Part shown: piece after piece, positions 32,344-39,644 of the stretch
How positions within the stretch are numbered: the stretch's first letter is position 1
Layout of the letters: each line of letters begins with the position of its first letter
Assembly: GCF_046159715.1 (NCBI RefSeq)
Contig: NZ_JBJXCT010000011.1
Coordinates: 1 to 64,000, forward strand
DNA length: 64,000 bases
Origin: Pampinifervens sp037481935
Lineage (GTDB): Bacteria > Aquificota > Aquificia > Aquificales > Aquificaceae
Direction of reading: 5' to 3'
Position numbers and translations under genes: made by a program
Notes under the pieces: generated by a model
What the model was told of the DNA's origin: nothing
Databases searched by the model: none
The model's input: only the letters and a program-made list of their open reading frames with translations

Positions 32344-33561
32344 ATGAAAAGCCTGAAAGACGCTATTGAAAGGCTTTTGAGCTTCAGACCCGATGGTTAC
32401 ATGGTAACAAACCTCTATCTCAGGCTTGGAGTGGAGGAAAGAACTGACAGAAAGTATCTCAGGACCTTTAAGGACCTTGTTAAAGCTCAGAAGGAATACT
32501 CAGAAGGATGGGGACTCAAGGATGATGTGCTGAAGTCCGTTGAAGAGGACTTTAAGAAAATGGAGGCCTTCCTTTCAGAGCCTGAAAACCTCAAGGGATG
32601 TAGGGGTATTGCCCTCTTCTCCTCATCCGCCAGGGGACTCTTTGAGGTCATAAAACTCCCATACACTTACAGAAACAGACTTATGCTATCCCAGGACCCT
32701 TTAATAAGGGAAATAGCCACCATTGATGAAGAGCTTGGCAGGATAGGAATACTCCTTATAGACAGGAAGCATGTGAGGTTTTTCCTCATGGACCTTGAAG
32801 GAGTTGAGGAGGTTCTGGACTTTGTAGAGCCTCTGGCAACGAGAGCACACAGGTTCCACTCTGGGGGAAGTATGCTGAAGGGTGCAGAGGGCACCATGAA
32901 GTTCTCCATGCCATCCAGAATAGGTGGTCCAGACATGGTCCAGCACTCCTTTGGCGAATACAGGTTTAACATGAGGATAAAGGAAGAAAGGCACAGGCTT
33001 TTCAAGATTGCAGGAGATGCCCTCATGGAGGCATGGAAAGAGAGCAAGTTTGACAGGCTAATAATTGGCTCTGACAGAGAAGATGTAAGAGAGATTGAGA
33101 ACCACCTGCACCCATACCTTCTGGAAAGGCTTGTGGGATACATAAACATTAACCCCTCCTACGTGGAGGACACAGAGCTGAAAGAAAAGGTTTACCACTT
33201 GCTTATCCAGAAGAGTAGAGAAGAAGAGTTTAGGCTGCTTGATGAACTCAAAGAAATGGAGGGCAAGGGTCTTGCAGTCAACGGCACTTCAAAGGTTCTC
33301 CAGCAGCTATACAATGGTAATGTTCGGCTCCTTCTTGTCCCTGAGAGCTTTCATAAGCCAGGCTATGTCTGTGAAAGGTCCCGCCTCCCACTCTTAGAGC
33401 CAGAATGTCCTGCAGAGGAAAAGGTGTATGCTGTGCCTGATGTAATAAATGAGGTGATTGAGCTTGCCCTAGAGGAAAGAGCCAGAGTGAAGACAGTTCT
33501 CTCGGAGGAGGTCCAGAAGAGGATAGATGGGCTTGCCTGCTATATGCGGTTTGCTCTATGA
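32344..33561 (+). CDS. Bacterial archaeo-eukaryotic release-factor-like protein (baeRF family)
   Basis: A 405-residue homolog of the eRF1/Pelota superfamily. Matching segments are GIALFSSSARGLFEVIKLP (middle RNase H-like domain start), ILLIDRKHVRFFLMDL, and the C-terminal L7Ae-like part ending RLLLVPESFHKPGYVC ... YAVPDVINEVIELALEERARVKTV. baeRF proteins are proposed on comparative grounds to act in ribosome rescue or hibernation. The peptide-release GGQ motif is not intact; SGGSMLKG near 178 is the nearest. The ATG at 32344 has GGAGGT; a TTG at 32341 is also in frame. ATGA overlap with the NYN gene. Confidence 0.7.
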   Translation: MKSLKDAIERLLSFRPDGYMVTNLYLRLGVEERTDRKYLRTFKDLVKAQKEYSEGWGLKDDVLKSVEEDFKKMEAFLSEPENLKGCRGIALFSSSARGLFEVIKLPYTYRNRLMLSQDPLIREIATIDEELGRIGILLIDRKHVRFFLMDLEGVEEVLDFVEPLATRAHRFHSGGSMLKGAEGTMKFSMPSRIGGPDMVQHSFGEYRFNMRIKEERHRLFKIAGDALMEAWKESKFDRLIIGSDREDVREIENHLHPYLLERLVGYININPSYVEDTELKEKVYHLLIQKSREEEFRLLDELKEMEGKGLAVNGTSKVLQQLYNGNVRLLLVPESFHKPGYVCERSRLPLLEPECPAEEKVYAVPDVINEVIELALEERARVKTVLSEEVQKRIDGLACYMRFAL

Positions 33562-34154
33562 ACTATGAAAGGGTCCTCATATTCATAGACGGCTCCAACC
33601 TCTTTCATGCCATAAGGTATATGAACATAAAAATAGACTATCAGAAGCTGGTAGAGTTCCTCAGAGAGGACAGAAGGCTAATAAGAGCTTACTTCTACGG
33701 TGCTGTGCCCCAGGAAAAGGACATAAAAAAGAACAGCCCCGAGTGGGAAAGCTATCTGAGACAGAGGAGGTTTCTTGAAGAGCTCTCACTCCAGGGCATA
33801 AAGGTAAAACTGGCGAAGCTCAGAAGACTTCCCTCTGGTGAATACATAGAAAAAGAGGTGGATATAATGCTGGCAACAGACATGCTCAGCATGGCATACA
33901 TGAACACCTACGACACTGCGGTGCTGGTAAGCGGAGACAGCGATTTCTCCTATACGGTGGAAGAGGTGCAGAGGATAGGTAAAAGGGTTGAGAACGCCAC
34001 CTTCAAAAGGACGAGCTCTTACCACCTCCGGAAAGTCTGCGACAGGTTTCTGCTCCTAGACGATTACATGGACAGGTTTGTGGTGGAGGAAAAGATAGAG
34101 CTAACTCAAGAACTCAGCTTCTGGGAGAGGATAAGAAAGTTATGGAAAAGGTAA
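33558..34154 (+). CDS. NYN-domain (PIN-like) ribonuclease
   Basis: A 198-residue protein of the NYN/LabA group, a PIN-like fold that cuts RNA with metal ions. Acidic residues are in place: FIDGSNLF (D11 region), EVDIMLATDM (about 94) and VSGDSDF (about 117-123). The YFYGAVP strand is also typical. Its start overlaps the baeRF stop (ATGA) and its end overlaps ribF by 13 bases, so all three are co-translated. An RNase beside a ribosome-rescue-like factor suggests mRNA or tRNA cleavage on stalled ribosomes; this is inference. Confidence 0.85.
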   Translation: MNYERVLIFIDGSNLFHAIRYMNIKIDYQKLVEFLREDRRLIRAYFYGAVPQEKDIKKNSPEWESYLRQRRFLEELSLQGIKVKLAKLRRLPSGEYIEKEVDIMLATDMLSMAYMNTYDTAVLVSGDSDFSYTVEEVQRIGKRVENATFKRTSSYHLRKVCDRFLLLDDYMDRFVVEEKIELTQELSFWERIRKLWKR

Positions 34155-35086
34155 TCTGTCTGAAGACAAGCCAGAGTGGTTGTCTGAAAGGCCTGAAGTG
34201 TGTGGAAGAGTTAAAAGAACCTTCTGTGGTCACTGTTGGGAATTTTGATGGCGTTCATAGGGGACATAAACATCTTCTGGAAAGGGTTATATCAAGGGCA
34301 AGAGAAAAGGGGCTGAGAAGCCTTGTCCTGTCCTTTTACCCCCATCCTCTCAAAATACTGAGCCCGGCGCAGGCACCCTGTGAGCTCACGGACTTGTGGG
34401 AAAGGGCAAAGCTGATGGTTGATGAGGGGGTGGACTGGGTTGTCTTCGTGAAGTTTGACAGGAGGTTTTCAAGGCTCTCCGCCGAGGAGTTTATAAGGGA
34501 GGTTCTCTGGGAAAGGCTAAAGTGCAGGCATCTTGTGGTAGGCTACGACTGGAGGTTTGGATACAGACGCGAGGGTGAAATAGAGCTTGCCAAGGAGCTG
34601 GGAAGAGAAATGGGTTTTCATGTGGAAGAGACTGAGCCTTTCAGGATAAACGGTCATGTGGTAAGCAGCACTCTGATAAGAAGACTGCTACACATGGGAA
34701 GGCTTAAAGAGTCTGCTCTTTATCTGGGGAGGAACTATGCCCTGAGAAGAAGGGTTGTAAGTGGAGACAGAAGAGGTTCCTCTCTTGGCTTTCCAACCGC
34801 AAACCTTGAAAATACAGAAAACCTCTGCCTAAAGGAGGGTGTGTATGCAGTCAGAGTTGAAGATAATTTCATGGGTGTTGCCAACTATGGGGTAAGACCA
34901 ACCTTTGGAGGAAAGAGAAAGGTTCTTGAAGTCCATCTCCTTGACTTTGAAGGGAACTTGAAAGGTAAGGAGATAAAGGTGGAGTTCCTGAAGTTTATCA
35001 GAGAGGAGAAAAGGTTCTCCAGCCCGGAGGAACTAAAGAGGCAGATAGCTCAGGACATATCAGCTGTCAGAAGCCTCCTGGGATGA
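34142..35086 (+). CDS. ribF: Bifunctional riboflavin kinase / FAD synthetase
   Basis: Makes FMN and then FAD from riboflavin. The 314-residue product has the N-terminal adenylyltransferase with VGNFDGVHRGHKHLL and SSTLIRRLL, and the C-terminal kinase with SLGFPTANL, EGVYAV and NYGVRPTFG. The ATG at 34142 lies inside the NYN gene. Flavin genes often travel with unrelated partners, so its place at the end of the baeRF operon may be incidental. The 3' end overlaps the next convergent gene by 27 bases. Confidence 0.94.
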   Translation: MEKVICLKTSQSGCLKGLKCVEELKEPSVVTVGNFDGVHRGHKHLLERVISRAREKGLRSLVLSFYPHPLKILSPAQAPCELTDLWERAKLMVDEGVDWVVFVKFDRRFSRLSAEEFIREVLWERLKCRHLVVGYDWRFGYRREGEIELAKELGREMGFHVEETEPFRINGHVVSSTLIRRLLHMGRLKESALYLGRNYALRRRVVSGDRRGSSLGFPTANLENTENLCLKEGVYAVRVEDNFMGVANYGVRPTFGGKRKVLEVHLLDFEGNLKGKEIKVEFLKFIREEKRFSSPEELKRQIAQDISAVRSLLG

Positions 35087-35344
35087 GTAGCCTATATAGA
35101 GGACTTTGCCAGCTTTTGTAAGTCCGAAGGACCTTTCCATTCTATCCCTCAAGCCCTTTTTGTTCTCCAGAAAATCCTTAAGAGTTTTTGGCTCTCCGTG
35201 GGCTCTCAACATGTATTCTTTTACCTCTCCGTTTTCAAAATGAATCCTTACTGGAAGACAGTAGAACTTGGAATTTTCACCATCGTGGCATCTTTCTATT
35301 TCTCCGATTACCTCAATGCGAAGGCTTTTTGCCACTATTTCCAT
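35060..35344 (-). CDS. Small conserved-looking protein of unknown function
   Basis: A 94-residue protein without signal peptide or membrane helix. Alternating strands (LRIEVIGEIERC, KFYCLPVRIHFENGEV, VLYIGYSS) suggest a small beta-rich fold. Two Cys occur in ERCHDGE and FYCLPV. I do not recognise a family. TAAAAT (35358-35353) is eight bases before the ATG and overlaps the stop region of the sigma-54 activator gene upstream, so it may be both leaderless and in read-through. Coding is supported by codon choice like its neighbours. Confidence 0.55.
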   Translation of the reverse strand: MEIVAKSLRIEVIGEIERCHDGENSKFYCLPVRIHFENGEVKEYMLRAHGEPKTLKDFLENKKGLRDRMERSFGLTKAGKVLYIGYSSQEASDS

Positions 35345-35355
35345 GGTTGTATATT

Positions 35356-36921
35356 TTAACCCATACCCAGTTCTTTTAGCTTCCTCCAGAGGGTGGTTCT
35401 GTGCATGCCGAGCATCTTTGCCGCAAGGCTTCTGTTTCCTCCCACCTGTTCAAGAATCCTTTTTATTCTCTCTCTTTCTTCATCCCGGTCGCCCTCTGCA
35501 GCTTCCACCTCTATCTGAATGTCTTCCACATTTATGAAACTCCCCCTGCAGGTGATGACCGCACGCTCTATAATGTTTTCAAGCTCCCGCACATTACCGG
35601 GGAAGTGGTAGGAAAGGAGAAGCCTCAGGGCTTCAGAAGATATTCCTCTTATCTTTCTTGAGTATTTTCTTGAATACTTCTCTAAAAAGTGGTTCACAAG
35701 GGCTGGTATATCTTCTTTCCTCTCTCTGAGGGGAGGTAGATACAGTCTTACAACGCTTAGCCTGTAGTAAAGGTCCTCTCTAAATTGCCCCTGTCTTATC
35801 AGTTCCCTGAGGTTTCTGTTGGTGGAGGCTACTATACGCACGTTTGCCCTTCTTGTTCTGGTATCTCCGAGCCTTTCAAACTCCTTCTCCTGCACCAGAT
35901 GAAGAATCTTCGCCTGAAGATGCATGGGCATATCACCAATCTCGTCCAGAAACAGGGTGCCACCATCCGCAAGCTCCACCTTGCCGGGTTTGTCTTTGAC
36001 CGCACCAGTGAAAGCTCCCCTCATGTATCCGAATAGCTCTGCCTCAAGAAGGCTCTCGGGTATGGCGGCGCAGTTGACCTTGACAAAGGGACCATCCCTC
36101 CTGGGAGATAGGTAATGTATATATCTTGCAAGAAGACTCTTGCCAGCGCCCGTCTCTCCTTCAAGAAGGATGTTCACATCATAATCTGAGACGGTCTTTA
36201 CCGTGTCCAGCACCTTCTGGAAGGCGGGACTCTTGGTTATGATGGTTTCCTCCTCACCCAGCTCACATATAGATACCTCGTTAACCACATAAAGAGATGC
36301 CACATAACCAAATCCAGAGGACATGGGAGAAATGAGAAGAGATGCTCTTTGCCTTCCACAGGGTGTTTCCACGAATATGTCTGCCCTCTCGCCCTCTGGA
36401 GGGAGCTCCTGAAGGGAGAGGTTTATAAGCTCTTTTATGTTTCTACCTGCCAGTGTTTCTCCTTCCTCTCTACAGAGCATCCTTCTTGCAACCCTGTTAT
36501 GCTCCACCACATTGCCCTCTGGGTCAAGCACCAGTATGGCTTCCACTATGGAGTTCAGTATGGTTTCCTTGTATGTTCTCTGACGCTCGGCCTCCACTAT
36601 ACAGTGAACCACGTTACTCACATCTCTGAAGACCTCAAGAACCCCCACAAACCTATCCCCTTCGTAAAGGGGCGACATGCTCCAGCAGGCATGCTTTGAA
36701 CTTGATGTCTCCACGTCGTAGACCTGAACCCCTTCCCCCTCCTCCCTTACATACCCAAAGGGGCAGTTTTTGCATATGGAGAAAAGGCCTATACAGCTTT
36801 TCCCTTCAAGCTCCTGAACTCCCAAAAGCCTCTTTGCAGAGCTGTTGGCATATACCACATGAAAGTTTTCATCTATTACAAGAACACCGTCAAAAAGCCC
36901 CTCAAGGAAGGAAAAATCCAT
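35356..36921 (-). CDS. Sigma-54-dependent transcriptional activator with two PAS domains
   Basis: A 521-residue NtrC-family enhancer-binding protein. Two PAS-like sensor domains come first (about 1-110 and 115-225); the first holds CKNCPFGYV, which could bind a metal, cluster or heme or act as a redox pair. The AAA+ core has Walker A GETGAGKS (about 253), the sigma-54 contact loop GAFTGA and Walker B TLFLDEIGD. The C-terminal Fis-type helix-turn-helix is GGNRSLAAKMLGMHRTTLWR. It lacks a receiver domain, so it senses directly. A TATAAT six bases before the ATG suggests a leaderless start. The sigma-54 promoter 1.5 kb upstream is the natural target. Confidence 0.92.
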   Translation of the reverse strand: MDFSFLEGLFDGVLVIDENFHVVYANSSAKRLLGVQELEGKSCIGLFSICKNCPFGYVREEGEGVQVYDVETSSSKHACWSMSPLYEGDRFVGVLEVFRDVSNVVHCIVEAERQRTYKETILNSIVEAILVLDPEGNVVEHNRVARRMLCREEGETLAGRNIKELINLSLQELPPEGERADIFVETPCGRQRASLLISPMSSGFGYVASLYVVNEVSICELGEEETIITKSPAFQKVLDTVKTVSDYDVNILLEGETGAGKSLLARYIHYLSPRRDGPFVKVNCAAIPESLLEAELFGYMRGAFTGAVKDKPGKVELADGGTLFLDEIGDMPMHLQAKILHLVQEKEFERLGDTRTRRANVRIVASTNRNLRELIRQGQFREDLYYRLSVVRLYLPPLRERKEDIPALVNHFLEKYSRKYSRKIRGISSEALRLLLSYHFPGNVRELENIIERAVITCRGSFINVEDIQIEVEAAEGDRDEERERIKRILEQVGGNRSLAAKMLGMHRTTLWRKLKELGMG

Positions 36922-36928
36922 AGCAAAA

Positions 36929-37315
36929 TTATAAATCCCAGCTTGTGGGCACCTTTGACATCATCCTGAGGCTCTCCTCAAAGGCTGACATGTATTTCAT
37001 GGCGGTTATCATGGAACCCTTGAACTTCAGCCTTTTTGTCAACATTGCTGCACGGGGACCCATATCCCCAGTTGCCAGCTTTTTCCAGTTTTCCGGGCTT
37101 GCCCAGAGCTCAAAGTCATATTTGTGGGCGTTTGCCCTTCCGGCGGATTTTGCCACACCCTTTTCCACTATAAGCTCTACTGCATCGCCCTCTTTACCCT
37201 CTATGAAATACTTTATGGTAGCGGAAAAGTCCTTGAGGTCAGATTTGAGCTTTTCGTTTCTGTTCCATTCTTCCATGTAAGCCCTCATCCATTCTTCTGA
37301 CAGAAACCTGTGCAT
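36929..37315 (-). CDS. SCP2 sterol-transfer-domain protein
   Basis: A 128-residue single-domain protein of the SCP2 fold, which binds fatty-acyl or other hydrophobic ligands. The pattern includes AVELIVEKGVAKSA, FELWASPENWKKLATGDMGP and KRLKFKGSMITAMKYMSAF. AGGAGGT precedes the ATG. It sits between cytochrome c552 and the activator gene on the same strand. Its ligand and link to the cytochrome are unknown. Confidence 0.75.
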   Translation of the reverse strand: MHRFLSEEWMRAYMEEWNRNEKLKSDLKDFSATIKYFIEGKEGDAVELIVEKGVAKSAGRANAHKYDFELWASPENWKKLATGDMGPRAAMLTKRLKFKGSMITAMKYMSAFEESLRMMSKVPTSWDL

Positions 37316-37325
37316 TCTTAACCTC

Positions 37326-37631
37326 CTATTCTAGTGAAAGTATCCACTGGACTATCTGTCTTGCTTCTGCTTCTGGTATTTTCTGCGGTGGCATGGGCAC
37401 ATTACCCCATACACCGGCGCTGCCTTTCAGAGTCTTCTCTGTGAGATAATCCACTGTATCCTGTCTGCCTTTATACTTCTTGGCTATGTCCGTATAACTG
37501 GGTCCCACCTTTTTTGCCTTCACATCATGGCATGCCATACATCCCCTCTGCCTTGCCAGCTGTTCACTGGCATAGAGACTACTCAAAAACCCTCCCACCA
37601 GAAAAGCACTAATAAAGAGGGTTCTCCACAT
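37326..37631 (-). CDS. Cytochrome c-552 type periplasmic electron carrier
   Basis: A 101-residue precursor with a signal peptide (MWRTLFISAFLVGGFLSSLYA) and an 80-residue mature chain. The heme site is CMACH, and the Met ligand is in NVPMPPQ. The mature chain EQLARQRGCMACHDVKAKKVG... is strikingly like Hydrogenobacter thermophilus c552. It would carry electrons from the quinol-oxidising complex to terminal oxidases. GGAGG precedes the ATG; the gene lies right after the terminator of the DUF2173 genes, so it has partial read-through or a promoter I cannot see. Confidence 0.92.
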   Translation of the reverse strand: MWRTLFISAFLVGGFLSSLYASEQLARQRGCMACHDVKAKKVGPSYTDIAKKYKGRQDTVDYLTEKTLKGSAGVWGNVPMPPQKIPEAEARQIVQWILSLE

Positions 37632-37644
37632 ACTGGCCTCCAGT

Positions 37645-37676
37645 AATAAAAAGGAGGGAAGGCTCAGGACCTTCCC
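37645..37676 (-). terminator. Intrinsic terminator after the DUF2173 genes
   Basis: On the minus strand GGGAAGG (37676-37670), a seven-base loop and CCTTCCC (37662-37656) form a perfect hairpin, followed by TCCTTTTTATT. It lies ten bases past the last DUF2173 gene and just before cytochrome c552. It is the only clear stem-plus-T-run terminator I found. Confidence 0.75.
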
Positions 37677-37685
37677 CTGTGGCGG

Positions 37686-38021
37686 TCACTTGCCTGCCTC
37701 TTCCCTGAGTGCCTTGAAAACCTCGTTGAAGGAAACTTCGTCGTTGTTTACAAAGACGCCCACGTTACCCATTACGCATACGGAATATTTAGGACCGGTA
37801 AGAGCCCATCCATGCAGTGGGGTCCACTCCTGACCGGAGAAGGCTGTGTAACCGTCTGCCTGCATCTTTGCCATCATGTTGTTTGCGGCGCACATCTCCG
37901 CTGCCATTGCTGCGTGCTCTTCGGAAATGTTGCCCTTGTAGGCAACCAGCTTGCCGTCGTTGGTAAACTCTCCTGCAGCCCAGACACCTTTAATTTTCAT
38001 AAGCCTGTCAAGGTTTACCAT
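37686..38021 (-). CDS. DUF2173 / roadblock-LC7-like protein, second copy
   Basis: A 111-residue protein of the DUF2173 family (roadblock/LC7-type fold), function unknown, seen mainly in sulfur- and hydrogen-oxidising bacteria. Family blocks are KGVWAAGEFTNDGKLVAYKG and VCVMGNVGVFVNN. I start it at the ATG at 38021 because AAGGAGGT is seven bases away; a GTG at 38030 is also in frame. It is a diverged tandem copy of the preceding gene and shares its sigma-54 promoter. Confidence 0.75.
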   Translation of the reverse strand: MVNLDRLMKIKGVWAAGEFTNDGKLVAYKGNISEEHAAMAAEMCAANNMMAKMQADGYTAFSGQEWTPLHGWALTGPKYSVCVMGNVGVFVNNDEVSFNEVFKALREEAGK

Positions 38022-38036
38022 GGCTTTCACCTCCTT

Positions 38037-38378
38037 TTAGATATACTTGGAAAGGGTTTCAAAGGTCTTGTCAAAGTCCGCCTTGTCAAGCTCTACAAAT
38101 ACGCCCACGTTGCCCATTATGCAGGCAGCGTATTTACCGCCAGCAACCGCAAAGCCATAGACTGGATAAAAACCATCCTGACCCGTGTAAGCACTCCAGC
38201 CCTTCGCCTGCATGTTGCCCATGAGCTTGTTGGCGGCACACATCATGGCTGCGATTTCTGCAGCCTTTTCTGTTATGTTTCCATAGTAGGCAAGCAGCCT
38301 ACCATCATCGGTGAACTCTCCTGCTGCCACTGCACCGGGCAGCGACATTAAGTCTTTGAGCTTGCTGAGTGTTGCCAT
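38037..38378 (-). CDS. DUF2173 / roadblock-LC7-like protein, first copy
   Basis: A 113-residue paralog of the next gene: PGAVAAGEFTDDGRLLAYYG and ACIMGNVGVFVE align with it. Roadblock-type proteins often dimerise and regulate GTPases or motors; no partner GTPase is nearby. The ATG at 38378 follows AAGGAGGT; an 18-codon extension in frame is rejected because it would cross the leader of the mRNA. Behind a sigma-54 promoter, it is likely strongly induced by a specific signal. Confidence 0.75.
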   Translation of the reverse strand: MATLSKLKDLMSLPGAVAAGEFTDDGRLLAYYGNITEKAAEIAAMMCAANKLMGNMQAKGWSAYTGQDGFYPVYGFAVAGGKYAACIMGNVGVFVELDKADFDKTFETLSKYI

Positions 38379-38415
38379 GATTCCACCTCCTTTAAAGGTT
38401 TTCATTTTATACATA

Positions 38416-38431
38416 TGCAAACAGAGTGCCA
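38416..38431 (-). promoter_or_regulatory. Sigma-54 promoter of the DUF2173 genes
   Basis: Minus-strand sequence TGGCAC-TCTGT-TTGCA (38431-38416) matches the sigma-54 consensus TGGCAC-N5-TTGC exactly, with GG and GC at -24/-12 spacing. Transcription would start near 38405, leaving a leader of about 27 bases with AAGGAGGT before the ATG at 38378. Confidence 0.85.
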
Positions 38432-38493
38432 TACTGAGCTGTTTTTAAAGCAAGGAATATAAGGTCTTTTAAAGGAGTATGTCTTAACTCATA

Positions 38494-38521
38494 TGTTGCA
38501 TGTTGCAACAGTGGTGCAACA
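38494..38521. promoter_or_regulatory. Enhancer-like TGTTGCA dyads between DUF2173 and def
   Basis: TGTTGCA half sites lie at 38494-38500 and 38501-38507 with inverted partners TGCAACA at 38504-38510 and 38515-38521. The outer left pair makes a perfect 17-base dyad (38494-38510, 7-3-7). The cluster is centred about 100 bases upstream of the predicted sigma-54 start, the usual place for an enhancer-binding protein, and two overlapping dyads would fit two dimers. On the other side it lies just upstream of the def promoter. Confidence 0.7.
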
Positions 38522-38532
38522 TAGGGCAGGAC

Positions 38533-38560
38533 TTGAAACTGCTGAAAGACGGCATAAACT
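38533..38560 (+). promoter_or_regulatory. Sigma-70-type promoter of def
   Basis: TTGAAA (38533-38538) and TAAACT (38555-38560) are 16 bases apart. Transcription would start near 38567, about three bases before the def ATG, so the mRNA would be almost leaderless. No ribosome site is present. Confidence 0.5.
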
Positions 38561-38569
38561 TTTACCCTT

Positions 38570-39079
38570 ATGGTAAGAGAGATACTGACATTCCCTCATC
38601 CTGCTTTGAAGACTCCAACTAAGAAGGTGGACGCCATAGACAGGGAGATAAAAGAACTTGTCAGAGATATGTTTGAGACCATGTATCATGCGGAAGGTGT
38701 GGGGCTTGCTGCCAATCAGATAGGGGTGAGCCTTAGAATTATGGTGATAGACACCACGCCCAAGAAGGAGAGCCCACCTCTGAAGCTGGTTCTTATAAAC
38801 CCGGAGGTTATATCCGCAGAGGGAAACACAAAATACAGAGAGGGTTGTCTTTCTTTCCCTGGGCTTACGGTAGAGGTAGAAAGGCACAGCAAGTTAAGGG
38901 TGAAGGCTCTTGACCTGAATGGGGAAGAGAAAGAATACGAGCTTGAGGGCTTTCCTGCCATAGTTTTTCAGCACGAGATGGACCACCTTTTGGGTATAAC
39001 ATTCCTTGACAGGTTGAACGGGCTGAGGAAAAGACTGGCTCTTGAAAAATACTCAAAGCTTCAAAAGCAGAGAGTATGA
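38570..39079 (+). CDS. def: Peptide deformylase
   Basis: Removes the formyl group from new proteins. The 169-residue product has all three motifs: GVGLAANQIG, EGCLSFPG with the metal Cys, and QHEMDHLLG with the two metal His and catalytic Glu. The length is normal. First gene of def-spoVG-cas6 fragment; the stop overlaps the spoVG start (ATGA). Confidence 0.96.
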   Translation: MVREILTFPHPALKTPTKKVDAIDREIKELVRDMFETMYHAEGVGLAANQIGVSLRIMVIDTTPKKESPPLKLVLINPEVISAEGNTKYREGCLSFPGLTVEVERHSKLRVKALDLNGEEKEYELEGFPAIVFQHEMDHLLGITFLDRLNGLRKRLALEKYSKLQKQRV

Positions 39080-39345
39080 AAGTGGAGCTTGTGGACTTTT
39101 ATCCCTTTGAAGTGTCCACAAGGAAACCACGCCTTCTTGCCTACGCAGATGTAAGACTTGATGGGAAGATACTTATAAGGGGGATAAGGCTCTATGAAGC
39201 AAGGAACGGGGGCTTCTTCATATCCATGCCTGAGTATAACCCTGAGACAAAAAGGGCGATGGTGGAAGTGGAGGATAAAGAGCTTCTGGAAAGGATAAGA
39301 AGAGTATTGGTAGACCAATACAAAAACATTATCTCTCAATCTTGA
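39076..39345 (+). CDS. spoVG: SpoVG-family nucleic-acid-binding regulator
   Basis: An 89-residue protein matching SpoVG: LLAYADVRLDGKILIRGIRLYEARNGGFFISMP corresponds to the family's central sheet (longest shared blocks AYADVRLDG and GGFFISMP). SpoVG proteins bind DNA and RNA and adjust gene expression. The ATG overlaps the def stop by four bases, so the two are co-translated. Confidence 0.8.
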   Translation: MKVELVDFYPFEVSTRKPRLLAYADVRLDGKILIRGIRLYEARNGGFFISMPEYNPETKRAMVEVEDKELLERIRRVLVDQYKNIISQS

Positions 39346-39389
39346 CGTGGTTTCCTGAGTGGTGTATACTTACAACCGCAGGAGGGGTC

Positions 39390-39644
39390 ATGAGACTTTC
39401 CTGTGATATAGAGTTGAAGAGGGGCGTGGAGGTGCCACATAACTTCAGGCAGGGACTTTTGTCTCTGGTCAAAGAATCAATAAAAAGGAGCTCAGAGGAT
39501 GGTGAGCTGTTTTATAGGGTCTGGTACTCTTACAACAGACAGAAGCCTTTTACTTTCTCTGCTTTTTTCCCTTTGAAAAGGGTAAAAGGAAAGTCAATTC
39601 TTGATGGGGATTTCTTTAGTTTTAGCCGCCAATTGTGGGATTGA
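39390..39644 (+). pseudogene. cas6: Truncated cas6 (CRISPR RNA endonuclease) fragment
   Basis: The first 84 residues look like the N-terminal ferredoxin-like domain of Cas6: MRLSCDIEL start, VPHNFRQGLLSLV, and the family's KPFTFSAFFP, followed by GDFFSFS. Full Cas6 is about 220-260 residues, so most of it is lost, including the glycine-rich loop. The frame runs directly into the first CRISPR repeat (39619 on) and stops at the TGA inside GATTGAAAG. This suggests a deletion that joined the middle of cas6 to the array. The ATG at 39390 follows GGAGGGG; the open frame begins earlier at 39342. Confidence 0.65.
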
